From: Vanilla planifolia | Taxonomy: Eukaryota > Streptophyta > Magnoliopsida > Asparagales > Orchidaceae | Direction: 5' to 3' | DNA length: 64,000 bases | Assembly (NCBI GenBank): GCA_023846275.1 | Contig: CM043871.1 | Coordinates: forward strand, 31,464,569-31,528,568 | In this document: positions 53,111 through 64,000 of the stretch, piece after piece | Layout of the letters: the number at the start of each line of letters is the position of its first letter | Position numbering within the stretch: the stretch's first letter is position 1 | The notes under the pieces: generated by a model | The model's input: only the letters and a program-made list of their open reading frames with translations | What the model was told of the DNA's origin: nothing | Databases searched by the model: none | Position numbers and translations under genes: made by a program

Positions 53111-53829
53111 AAGAAAATTAATAATGTGTATATTTTAATTCTAATTTCTTGAGATAAGACACATAATTAATAGGTGTCATTTTGTATTTCATTGAATCAT
53201 CATTCTATATGTATCACTTCTATCAACAAGAATAATGCATTGATAAGCAAAATAATCTTGTAAACTATTCTCAACTTTTTGAACATAATTTTTTAAGTAA
53301 TTTTCAAAACAACATAATGTTCTTTAATAGACAACAAAGAATAATGCATGAAACTAACAGTGATAAACAAGCAAAGAATTCACACATTGCCAAGAAACAA
53401 GTATAGATGTTTTGTTTGAATCTAAACCCTTCTTAATTGTTTATGAACTAAAATAAGTTTTAATATATTATCCTACATCAATAATTATAAATTATGACTA
53501 TAAGATGATAATTATAATACTAAATATGAGTATAAAAATATCCCAACATGTTTCAACATAATCATCAACACAACTTCTCTAGATGTGAGAAATGAATAAT
53601 CTAAAGATGATGCTCAAGTTAAATCTTATTTAAAAAAATGGGCTAAAAGATTATGATGTATCTTATAATCAAATAAATAAGAAAAAATTTACTAGTAATA
53701 TTATTGCTTGGAATAAAAGGGTTATAAATATGATGACCAATTAAATGTTAAGGACCTTATGCAGTCATGATTACTTGTTGAGAAATAAGTAAAAACAAAA
53801 TTTTACTTTAAATAATCAAAGTGTACCTC

Positions 53830-54960
53830 ACATATTGTTGGGGTGACTTGATGATGAACCAATGGCATTAATAAAATGGTGATTAGAGTAATAATGCTAG
53901 TAGTGGTGGCGAAGAACAATTAAGGAGTTTGAAGTTTGATAAGCAGCATACTTCGATGATACAAGTTGGTATAATCATTGATAGTCATTTCTATAGATCT
54001 CTTGATGGCAACAATATGATGATAAGGGTCTAATGATGGGGTAAGGATGAGCTAAAGACAATATAGGAGGATGCAATGATTGATGGTTGAAGGATGAACT
54101 TGAATTATGAGAAACAACAAGCATGCTGGTTATAAGAAAGCAACATAACATGATGACCATCATTAGAAGCCCATGATGACCTAAACATCTACAACACATG
54201 AGCATTGGAGGTCAACATCAAGTTTTATGATGGGGGGACAAACTAGATGGAGAGTTGTGAAAGGCATGTTAAAACTTGAGAGTAGGTGTGGTTATAAGGG
54301 ACAATTATGTCCTATTACAACTTTGTGGTGTAATAAAATTAAACTTAAGGGAAAGGAAAAGCTTTTTGAGCATGCAATTCATTAGCAAAGAGGTAAGGGA
54401 AAAATTGGTAGTTGTGTGGTATAAAGGTTATGAGAGGTAGTTACTAAGAAAGTAATAGTAACCTAGGTTTGGTTCAATTGAAACTTTTAGGTGGAGGATT
54501 GAAAATAACCAACAGATCCATGACAATCTCGTTGCTAAGGCATGTAACACATGTGATCAGTGCATAAGGTTACACACATGCACTAGGAGGAAATGATTGA
54601 TAGTTTTACAAGGCATGATGACTTGAGGAAAGGATACATAGAACTTTGGCTAGATTTTTGAAGTGGTTGCATGAGAATTGGCATCTATAGTGGTTAGTGA
54701 TTGTGGGATAGTCAATAGAGGGTGGTAAATAGGATGGTCAATAAGAGGTGGTTTTTTGGGTAGTTTGTTTGGTGATTTTGGAAGAAAAGTGATAATGTGA
54801 TAGTAAATTAGAATTTTGTTGTTATAGAGCTTATGGTGGTTAGGTTTTGTCATTTGCATAAACAAATCAATCAGGTGAAAAAAATGGTTAGAGTTCTTTG
54901 TTGAGATGGCTTTTATAATAGTAAGGGGAATTAAAAGATGAGTGGTTTAGGAGAATAAGT
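53830..54960. other. Purine-rich, G-skewed stretch
   Basis: The plus strand is markedly rich in G and A (TGATGATG-, GGTGG-, GAGAGG-type words) for about 1.1 kb, unlike its flanks. No ORF or known domain. The bias suggests one old transposon or a transcribed non-coding unit with a fixed strand preference. Confidence 0.35.
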
Positions 54961-54969
54961 AAGTTAATG

Positions 54970-56290
54970 AGGTGAAATAAAAGGGTTAAGAAAATATAAA
55001 ATAAATATATGAATGATAGAGATTTTTTTTACATTTTTATTTTCTCATGTTTTAATACTTTTATTTTACATCTTATTCACATATTTTTTTTCTTTCTTTT
55101 TCTTTTTTTATTTAGATGAACACTAACTTTTTTTAACTTATATTTTTTTACAAAAATTTCATGAAGTTATTTCAATTGAAGCTACAATAATTGAAAATTT
55201 TTGTGAAAAAAATATATGAAATATTTACAATGAACAAAGTTTTAAAATAAGAGAATAATAAACATGAATAGAAATAATTGAAATTTATTGTTCTTTTCTA
55301 AAGAGTAAGAAATAACTATTCTTTGATATTAATGAATATAGGATAAAATTTGAGAGCACTTTTATAATGAGATTGAAATGCATTATCTTTTAAAAAAATA
55401 TATGAAGATTGATGCAAAAAAGCTTAAAATGTAAATAAAAGCTAAAGAAATTAATGAAAGTAAATAATATGGATAAAAAATTTCACTTGAAACAATGAAA
55501 TGCGATGACATTAAAGATGAAAAAATAGATGAGAATCTAAACTCATTTAATGCTCAACTTTATTTGAGCAATACTAATAGATTACTCCCAAATAATACTT
55601 CTAAAATGTTACAAATTTTCAAAATATTCAAAATTTAATATATGAGTGAAATATTTTCACAATAAGTCATATTACTTTAACATTACTTATATGATTAAGA
55701 ATCACTTAAATAAATATATATAATTGTCTCAAAATAAAATAAATCATGACTTAACTATTAAAAAAGATTAGAAAAATAATTATTTATTATTAACCAAATA
55801 TAGACTATTGATTATAAATTAGAACAATGTGAAAACAACCAATTGTCTTAAATCAATATGCCATTATGCTATTGAAGTTGTTTCAACACATAATGTGGTG
55901 AGAAAAAAAAAGTCTAGACTTTGGCATGGCTTTGAACAAAATATCTTCATGGCATGATTCCTTTACTAGGCACTCATTTATATTTTATTTAATTGATGTT
56001 TTTCAAAATATATATTTTTTTTACCTAAAAAGCCACAATAAAATTATCAAAAAATTATATAAATTTTTTCTCTAGCAATTTTTTTGAAATTTTTTTTTAA
56101 AATGTTTTTCAACCACTGAGCCATAATCGAACAAAGCATTTAATATTTGATTTTCATTACAATGTTATGTTAATTAAATAATTAAACATGGTTTTTTATG
56201 AAAAATTTCCCGAAAACAGCTGCAAAAGCTAAGCGTAGACAGGCCAATCCCATAAACCAATGCGGTCCAGTGCACACTACAATCGCTTAA
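54970..56290. other. AT-rich region, no genes seen
   Basis: No feature that I can support. The end at 56.2 kb rises in GC toward the gene-like relic. Confidence 0.45.
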
Positions 56291-56299
56291 TTATCATGC

Positions 56300-57130
56300 A
56301 CAATATTATGTGTCATACATTGATTGTTCCACGTCGCGACGGCTAACGTTCTGTAACTCGGTACTCAACTGAACAACGTTCCAAAAATGGTAGTGCGTCC
56401 TGCCCGCCTTCGCCGTTCCGTTCTGGACAAGTCGGCCGTCTTCTTCTCTAACTCTCCATCCTCGGAAGAGGTACGAAAAAGGACGCTCCCAGTCTTGAGA
56501 TCGAGGGTTTTCGTTCTCTGCATTGTTTGTCGACAAACCCCTATCATCGTTGTGCTAAAATTTTCTTACCGTGGCTATGGTTCTTGCCGTTCTTTCTCCG
56601 TTGCGCTTCATCGATTTTTGATGTCTTCATTTCGAAAGATGCAATCGATGCTTGCTTATTCTAGAGCAACCGAACTATCTTGTTTTTCTTTCGGCAGGTG
56701 TTGTAGAAACCTGGGATGTGTAAGCCTACTAGTTTCTTCCGAGGTTTTGTACACTGAACGTATTGCTTTTTGGCCAGATTTGTTAATGCGTGGACGAGGA
56801 TAACGTTTATTTACTAATATCAGGATACGATTGAGAGGCATTCCACGATGAGCAATTGTTATATGACGCTGTCTGTGCAATCTGCAACCATGGTGAAAAA
56901 GTTCTGTGGTACACCATACTCTTATATTTTTTGGCCTCACAAACTATTGCTTGTGGCACACAATACACTTGTTATTTTGCTGCAGTTCATGCTTTGGTGC
57001 TTGTGCCTTGTTATGCAACTTATTCATAATGAATGGGATTTGGTCAATGAGGGGGAGTAATCCGACTTTGGGCAAAACCTTCCGATGCAACTTTGAAGTT
57101 GCTCCATGCTGAACTTATCTTACCCAGAAT
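56300..57130 (+). pseudogene. Gene-like relic with an EDM2-like PHD fragment
   Basis: A GC-richer block. ATG at 56387 opens MVVRPARLRRSVLDKSAVFF and SNSPSSEE, ending at a good donor, GAAGAG|GTACGA (56470). A strong acceptor, TTTCTTTCGGCAG, ends at 56697, and another AG lies at 56822. After it, one frame reads EAFHDEQLLYDAVCAICNHG and then EKVLW, like the start of the PHD finger of EDM2-type chromatin proteins (ELFD-VCAICDNGG). At 57061-57110 another protein-like piece reads RLWAKPSDATLKLLHAELIL. The joined frame is broken by stops and the rest of the PHD finger is missing. I call it a pseudogene or chimeric fragment; the first exon is not clearly from EDM2. Confidence 0.4.
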
Positions 57131-57134
57131 AGCA

Positions 57135-59870
57135 TGAATGGTGAGATGTTATTGGGCTTTCTGTTTTATACAAATGTTGAATGAATGGGAGATATCAATA
57201 ATCATAGTTCGACAACAAACGTTAGCTCCTTTCTAGACATAAACTTCAATTTGAGTTCAAACATTCCAATTGCACTAACCAGCCACTCTATGAATTATAA
57301 GAAGTATTCTCCCTCGGTTGGACTCGAGCTTTATACCAGCTATTTTACCATAATGTCATGTCATTTTTTTTTCACTGGTCACCATTTTTGTTTATTTTCT
57401 TGTGATCTTCTCCTAAAAGGAGGAACTAAGGACCCCTTTGTAAGGAGTTTCTTATACATACTATTTTTATCTTATTACTTTTTATCATCTTTTAGTTACC
57501 AGGCGTACTATCAACTTACTATCATATGTCACCTATAACCAACTACCACCAATAATGGTGAAAACAGTGGCTAAAATTCACATGTAGGGACAAACTTGTT
57601 TTTTCATTGTAATGATAGTTTTTAATGTTGATTTTGTCAATCATCTTTAATAGAACATGTAAAGAATAAAGGAAGATAAGTGAAAATAATTATAGTTTCA
57701 ATCATCTCTCCCTCCAACACTTCAATAGGTTCATTTGGGAAGAACTCAAGCTCATCATTTATTAGTTCTTTGCATTGTTTTAGCTTTTCCTTGGGAATAG
57801 TCTTCATCATCGTGTCTTATGAATTTTTATTGGTGTGGACCTTTAGAAGTTTTATCTCATTCTAACTAGCTTTATTTATCCAATAATAGTACACATCAAG
57901 TATTTGGTATAACTATGGTGCTTAACGCTATTGCTCTAGTTTATAGTCCTTAACTATGGTGTGGACCTTTAGAAGTTTTAACCTCCATGGCATGATATAT
58001 GTCACCTAGTTGTATGGGATTAAGGAAAAAGTATTTTTTTTAATAAATAAAAATGTTTTTATAAAGTTATATAAAAAGTTATTATAAAGTTTAATAATAA
58101 TGTTTAGTCCTAAATAATAAAGGTATTAAACTAAAAGAAATAGTTATTGTATTGTCAAATAGGTGTATCTTATTCTAAGATATTATTTGGAAGTGAAGCT
58201 TACTAATACAACCAATGGTTTGGTATATCTTGTTTTAGGTTAACATCTAGAGGCAGAATTCAAAATAATGGTATGTCTCATTTTAAGGTATTATTTGTAG
58301 GTGGAACTTAGTTTTAAATGAATATCCAAAATTTGTTCTAAGACTAAAATATAACTGATAGCAAAAAAATGTTGGATAAACAAAAGGGTTGAATTAAAAA
58401 GGCTCAAGAGCCATGCATTTAAATGAGAATTTAATGGAAGGGTCAAAATAATTATAAAGGAAATCTAAAAAGATTAATTTAAATATGAGAGTATTGCTTA
58501 TCATATTAGTCTCATTTTGAAAAGCTTTGTGATATAGGATGTAATGCATTAATAGATTATACTAAGCTAATAGTATATCATATGAGATTTTTTTTAATTT
58601 CATATTTATAGTTGATTGTAGATTATAATAGATCATTTATAAGACTTATAGAAGTTTTTAGTCATTTGTTATATTTTTATATTTTTTGTCATTTTATTAG
58701 ATATGAATATTTTTGTAATTTTTATTTTAGTTTAAATGTTGTCTTTCGTATCTATAAATTGTTTTATAAAAAATGAGGATTTTTGCTTGGCTTTGTGTTC
58801 CCTAAAAGTTGTGGTTTCTTCTTGCACCTACAAGCACATATTAGGTTATAATATGGAGGTTTTTAGATAATGATCCAAACATTCAAATTTGCAATTCAAA
58901 TTTACAAATCTTTCTCTACAACTTTCATCCATTTTGCTAATTCTTGATGGATTATTATTTCATTAAAACTTTTGGCCACCTTTCATCAATTATCAAAACA
59001 TACTTTAATAAAGAATATCTATTACAAGGTTGCTATAGTCGATCAAAATACCATAACTGTGGTTCATTTACTTTATAATGAGGGGCAAGTATTGTCATGT
59101 ATTAAATAACATCTCATTTTAATGTTAGTCTTATTAACTTTAGAATTAGAAAAAGTAGAATTTAAATGTAGATAGAAGATATTAACAACATAATTAGGCA
59201 AGGAATGACAGTAAGACCTACTTTTATCCACGTTCAAATTATCTATTCTATAAATTCTATCTAAAAAAATTTTATACTTCAGAAATCAAATGGATAAAAT
59301 TCCTTTAAAATTATGTGTTTGGTTTTTCATGTTTATTACTAGCAATAATAATTATAAGAGATATATAATTATCATAATAATAAATATCTCAAATATGATA
59401 TCAATAAAAATCAAGTCCACAGTATACTCACATAACCAAATAATCTAATTCCAAAATATATCATAGTTATCAATACTTTCAATATGACAAAATCTGCAAT
59501 ATTATCATTGGTTCATAAAGTATTGATTAGAATCTATAGATCAAGTCATTTATATCAAAGATAAGGATATAAATATATACATTGATACACCACCATAGAT
59601 ACACTCATCCACATGTCATTTAAAATAGAAAAATAGTACCTTAAAAAGAAATATCACAAGTTTTCTGAAAAAAATTGTTATCAAACTTAGGTGTAGATAT
59701 GATCTTATCTTTTGGTGTCTTAAGGTCTTAACTTGTAATGTAAGATCTTCATGAGCTTAAAAAGCTAAATAGATAAATTATTATTTAAATAATAATATGA
59801 AATAAAATATCAAAAAATATGTTATAAGAAGAAACAATAAATAATAACAAAAGTTTGGTATGTGTGTATA
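57135..59870. other. Intergenic region with short repeats
   Basis: No gene. 57185-57365 is open on the plus strand but not recognisable. GGTGTGGACCTTTAGAAGTT occurs twice, at 57832 and 57958. 58150-58310 holds a worn three-unit repeat, listed separately. Confidence 0.4.
58150..58310. repeat. Degenerate tandem repeat, three units of about 55-60 bp
   Basis: Units start GGTGTATCTTATTCTAAG, GGTATATCTTGTTTTAGG and GGTATGTCTCATTTTAAGG. Each continues with a TATTATTTG-AGGTGGAA-CTT-like part. Confidence 0.65.
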
Positions 59871-59872
59871 TG

Positions 59873-59876
<4 letters not shown>

Positions 59877-59923
<47 letters not shown>

Positions 59924-59946
59924 GTAATAGTAATAATAATAATAAT
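59877..59946. repeat. (AAT)n microsatellite
   Basis: About 23 AAT units with two AGT interruptions near 59924-59933. A low-complexity simple repeat. The Ile/Leu-only frames read through it have no protein meaning. Confidence 0.95.
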
Positions 59947-60299
59947 ATGAATATATAAGACCTTGTAATTATCATATAAAAAATATACAATAATATATAA
60001 CATAATCATTGCATTAAAGTGTAAAAAGAAGTATAAACACAGAAGGGCTTGTGATTTACATAAAGAGATATATAAAATAATCAATATATAAAAAGATGCA
60101 TAGATGTAGCTCTTTATTATGTTCATGCCTGACATCTCTCTATCCATTATACTTTTATTAAGCCAGTTGCAATCCAATCTATTTATATGTTTCTATTTTA
60201 ACTTTTGATTCTCATATTTTCTTTACTTTTATATCTTGATATTCCTCATTTATCTCATATATCACATAATTATTATAAGGGTCCAAGTATTTCTTAAAT

Positions 60300-60600
60300 G
60301 ATCATTATTTGAAGGTCATAGGATCTTATCTCATATCATATCATATACACATCCTCATATCATATTATATCCATATTAAACACAGTATATAAATCTCATA
60401 TCATATCATTTGACATCACATCTCATCTAAACCCCAACTTATAGGCATATCATATCATATCCATATTAAGCACACATTATGCAGATCTCATGTTATATCA
60501 TGTCTATATCAAATACATAGCATGCGAATCTCATCTCATATCATGTCTATATTATGGCAAATCTTATCTCATATTATATGAGTATGATGTTTGTCTTTAG
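60300..60600. repeat. Degenerate minisatellite built on TCTCATATCATATC
   Basis: At least five units of roughly 40-65 bp, each starting with ATCTCATATCATATC-like text and continuing with CATATTAA-CACA-TAT-CA. The repeat probably lies in an LTR, next to the copia relic. Confidence 0.7.
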
Positions 60601-60609
60601 CCTATAACA

Positions 60610-61160
60610 ACAACGAACTATGACAATTGGAAATAATGTTATTAGACAAGATATATTTATTCTCTTATTAAAACATTTCAACAATAATGTGTTAATGACA
60701 AATCAGTACCATCATTGGTATAATTGTTACAATAAGATTAATATAATCTAAAAAATATTAGGTACTTATATAGTTTTGTCACAGATATCTATATTTTATT
60801 ATTGTTCTTTTTAGTTTTTATTTTTCACTTTTTTCTCTTTTCTTTATCATATTCGTTTCTTATATTTTACATTATTAACATCACTAAATCATTCAATTAT
60901 TTTATCTTTTTATATCTATATTTTATTATAAAATATGCAAATAATGATGTAAAAAATAGTGCATAAAGAAATTGATATCCTGTTACTATATAAAATGCTC
61001 ACGGATAAAAATATCATGATATTTATCTTACAATTATTTAAATTTACTTACCTACTCTTCTTAGGAAAGCTTTAATACTAATTGTTCTTTTTTTTTTAGT
61101 TTCCTTCAAGTATGCTTCCTTCTGTTCAATATTTAACCACTATAAGCATTGGATCTTCAT
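60610..61160. other. AT-rich region, possible 3' end of a copia element
   Basis: No legible domain. By position it would hold reverse transcriptase and RNase H of the minus-strand copia element to the right, but these are absent or too worn. Confidence 0.35.
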
Positions 61161-61169
61161 CAACCCCTT

Positions 61170-62570
61170 AAGCTTGTACTTCTTTATTATGAGTTGCCAA
61201 TATTGGAGCAGAAATTGGGGTTTAATTCAACATATCACTGGCAAACCATAACAGCTTATTAACCTATCCAATATCCTTTATTAGTTATTCCTTTTAAAAG
61301 ATGTTATGCTTGCTTTTATGAAGCACTTTTTTTTTCAAAATCCTATAATCCGTAGTTGAGTTCTTTATTTATGTAGCCCACAAATGCATTGGAATTCATC
61401 TTGTTGTCGAGTTTTCGTATTTCTTTCTAAGCTATATACATAAATACCTTGCAACCAAATTCTTTTAGATGAGAGTAATTTTGCTTTCTCCAAAGTCTTT
61501 GTAGAACATTTTCTTATTAAGGTATTAATGGGTACTTATTAATCAATTAGCAAATTATTTATAGTGCTTCTTTCTTAGGCTACTATGATGTTTTTGCATT
61601 CTTGACAAACTCTTAACTTTCTTCACTAAGAAGCAATTTATTCTATCTACTACGCTATTGTATGCAGGAGTATTAGGAACATTGTTCTTGTGTTGAATCT
61701 CAAACTCCTATGTATTAAAATTTAAATGCATTTGTAGTGTACTTATTTTCATTGTCATTCATGAGATTCAAACTTCCATTTGTTTCTTTTTTGATCATAA
61801 CAACAAATTGCTAGAAAAACGAAGGGGTTGGATTTGGATTTTAATGAGTATACCCAAAATTCTAGCAAGTGTTGTCATTGAAAGAGACAAAGTAATGGTT
61901 TTCACTAATGGATTCATCCTAAAATAGTTGAAAACATTAAAATGTATGATTTAGAGTCTCTTAGACTTCTTCTTTAATGTTTTATTAAAAATGAAATCTT
62001 ATATTGTCTTGCTATAACACAAGAGTTATCAGATTTTAAGGATATGCTTGTGTTGCAAGAAATAAACATCTTTTGGTAAAGTTTGGATTTCTTTTTTGTT
62101 GATGCGCTTGAGTCATATGTGATTCACATCTAAAGATGAATCACTTTCAATAGTATAGAATTACTCCTTGATCAAGTTTGTCTATCGTCTTGTATAAAGA
62201 GCATCAAGATTTTTCTTTGGAAGCTATTAAAAAAAATCCTTGATAAACTTCTAAAAGCCTTAATCAAAATAGTTTTTATATCCTTGTTTGTTCAAAGAAG
62301 AAATATATAACAAATCTATCTGCAAATTAAGAACATGTCAGACATCTTATCGTGTTAAATTATGGCTTGTATTGGTGGTAATACACATATCACCAATACA
62401 TACAAAATTAGAACAACTTTAATTACCCATCATCATTATATTAAAATTTTCAATTAGATAGGTTGTGAAAAATTCTATGTTATGCTTATCGTAGTTGTTA
62501 TATTTACAGTTCACTCGATTTGCTTTAATGCAACATGTAAGCATTCTTGTATTGAAATAAGTATCTATTA
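61170..62570 (-). mobile_element. Ty1/copia pol relic (protease, GAG-pre-integrase, integrase)
   Basis: Decayed pol on the minus strand, in element order. Near 62510-62330: FFTTYLIENFNIMMMGN, then CIGDMCITTNTSHNLT, DV-HVLNLQIDLLYIS and LNKQGYKNYF; this is the protease-to-GAG-pre-integrase region (usual form FFTSY--GDFG-V-MGN, then GIGDVC-HVP-LRLNLLSVS). About 62180-62030 follows with the GAG-pre-integrase part. Near 61690-61580: VPNTPAYNSVVDRINCFLVKK, then V-SLSRMQK, from the integrase core (VP-TPQQNGVAERMNRT). Near 61480-61370: SHLKEFGCKVFMYIA, KEIRKLDNKMNSNAFVGYIN and KELNYGL, the integrase end (SHLKVFGC-AFVH, then KLD-K---CIFVGYG). Several in-frame stops make it dead. Confidence 0.8.
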
Positions 62571-62579
62571 TATTTTTAT

Positions 62580-64000
62580 TCATTATACAATTTTTTTAAT
62601 AACAATAAAATTTTTATGTTATGTTTACTAATATTTTTTAAATGTTAATTTCAAATCATGCATCTAAATAATAATTAGGTTAATTAGATAGAGAGTTTAA
62701 TTATGTAACTCAAGGAATTTAATTAAAATGTTTGAGTTTTATGCGTAACTTATACCAAGAGAAACATAAATTCAAGCAACATAAGGAGAAGATTTTTATT
62801 ATTCTTTTTATTTTGATAATTAGAATGTCAAACTATATAATAATTTACTTGAGACATTTAATTTTTTTTAAGACATATTTTATCTTGTTTTATATATATT
62901 ATCTTTCTTAAAATATTGCATTTATTTTGAGTTAGATCATATACTAAGAATAAACTAAGTTTGATTTAAAAAGATATTAAATTGAGTGAAATTTGAATTA
63001 GTTGAACTAATTGTTCTTGTGCAAAAAGTCTGTTGCACAATACGATCAATTAAAATGTGGATTAGGTAGATCATTGATTGAGGATGATCATGAGTAATCA
63101 TATTATTTAGTATGCTAATCATTTATCAGGAGATCTTATTTGAGATTTTGTATTCTTGATGTTCATATAATATAATGTTATATTTCATACTAGTAAAATA
63201 CATTTAATATGAGGATCAGATTGAGCGATGAGAGAAATTAGAATTTGTTGCATTGTCATATAGTACGGTTTTTATATCATCTGAGTGCGATACCATATAA
63301 GAAGCTAATTATTGTCGTACAGTACGATGATGTTCATTGTAATTGGATGATCTATTTATCTATTTAGCAAAAGTTCAGGACTTAGGTTGTAAGCTAATCG
63401 ATTTTGGTACCATTTAAGTGGAGGGCTTGTTTTTAGGATTTAGTTATATGTTGAGTAGATACACATAATAATAGTACAATACCCTTATCAAACTAATATG
63501 CAATACTTTATGATTAGCATGAATGTGCATATTGTTGAACCTAATGTAGTGTACGATCATGTATCGTACAATATTTTTCAGAAAGCTAAGAGTTTAGATT
63601 TGTGTAGTTTTATTATAATCATTGTATAGGATGTTTGGCATCATATCTGCACGATCCACTTTGTGTACTGAAAATGAACTAGTTAGATGTTGGCAATTGA
63701 CTAGATGATGTTGTCAATAGTGTATCATATTTATATAATATATTATATTGTATTGAATGATCAATTCAAAATGTGAGAAATAACTAATTTTTTTGGTTGT
63801 TCACAGTCATTTTAAAGACTTTTGGAGTTATTAGAGAATATTTTTAGGAGTATGTAAAGACATTCAAACATAATAAAATAAAATAGTACTTGATTGAAAA
63901 ATCTGTTGTGATAAAGTTTGATTGAATTCATTATTTATAAGAAGAACAAATAGCAAGGCCATGATATTTAGCTCAGAGGATTCATTTTAGCATACTTTTT
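62580..64000. other. AT-rich region, possible copia gag/LTR
   Basis: No ORF. Near-palindromic words such as TGTACGATCATGTATCGTACA (63550) and GTCGTACAGTACGATG (63314) recur at 63.25-63.6 kb. By position this could be the gag and LTR side of the copia element, unproven. Confidence 0.35.

Noticed and set aside
53975..54205. 76-codon minus-strand frame
   Set aside because: Arises from the purine-rich strand bias (Ser/His/Pro/Leu codons on the other strand); no domain.
59781..60177. Leu/Ile-rich minus-strand frames
   Set aside because: Translations of the (AAT)n microsatellite; no protein.
1..64000. A new defence, biosynthetic or multi-gene system
   Set aside because: Only three unrelated plant genes and transposon relics are present; no cluster of co-oriented unknown genes or regular arrays beyond simple tandem repeats.

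Overview
This window looks like nuclear chromosomal DNA of a flowering plant. It is very AT-rich and sparse in genes. Its genes are split by GT-AG introns and belong to plant families. Most of the rest is decayed plant retrotransposon sequence (Ty3/gypsy, Ty1/copia and LINE). I cannot name the species from sequence alone. There are no bacterial operons, ribosome binding sites or CRISPR arrays.

I am confident of three protein genes, all on the minus strand. (1) 798-3877 is a 13-exon NIMA-related kinase of the NEK5 type; I rebuilt every exon and the phases close into a 511-residue protein. (2) 26145-26321 is an intronless 58-residue arabinogalactan peptide of the AGP23 type, with a TATA box and a short leader. 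(3) 31672-42000 is a 5-exon gene for a 346-residue protein with a DEK_C domain and two SWIB domains. Its first intron is about 7 kb, and its promoter side has a GA/CT-rich leader and a GC-rich patch upstream.

Layout. 1-4.0 kb holds the kinase gene. 4-6.7 kb is intergenic. 6.8-7.7 kb is a LINE remnant on the plus strand. 7.7-17.8 kb is a mosaic of old Ty3/gypsy sequence: two diverged copies of a long repeat at about 8.0-9.36 and 16.0-17.8 kb, minus-strand gag and reverse transcriptase relics between them, a GC-rich exon-like island at 9.4-9.9 kb, and a nearly perfect 274-bp inverted repeat inside the second copy. 18.3-20.6 kb is a plus-strand gypsy LTR-like region followed by a gag relic. 21-26 kb is featureless AT-rich DNA. 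Then come the arabinogalactan peptide gene, a gene-poor stretch with one unassigned 63-codon open frame, and the SWIB gene. 42.2-56 kb is AT-rich with gypsy and copia relics and a 4 x 48 bp tandem repeat. 56.3-57.1 kb is a GC-richer gene-like relic that includes a few residues like the PHD finger of EDM2. 57-64 kb holds minisatellites, an (AAT)n tract and a minus-strand Ty1/copia pol relic.

The three genes do not form a pathway. One is probably cytoskeletal or cell-expansion related (NEK), one a cell-surface proteoglycan core (AGP), and one a nuclear chromatin/transcription factor (SWIB). I found no evidence for a new multi-gene system. The oddest features are the young inverted repeat at 17.1-17.4 kb, the membrane-protein-like open frame behind a strong splice acceptor inside SWIB intron 1, and the two GC-rich gene-like islands at 9.4 and 56.4 kb.
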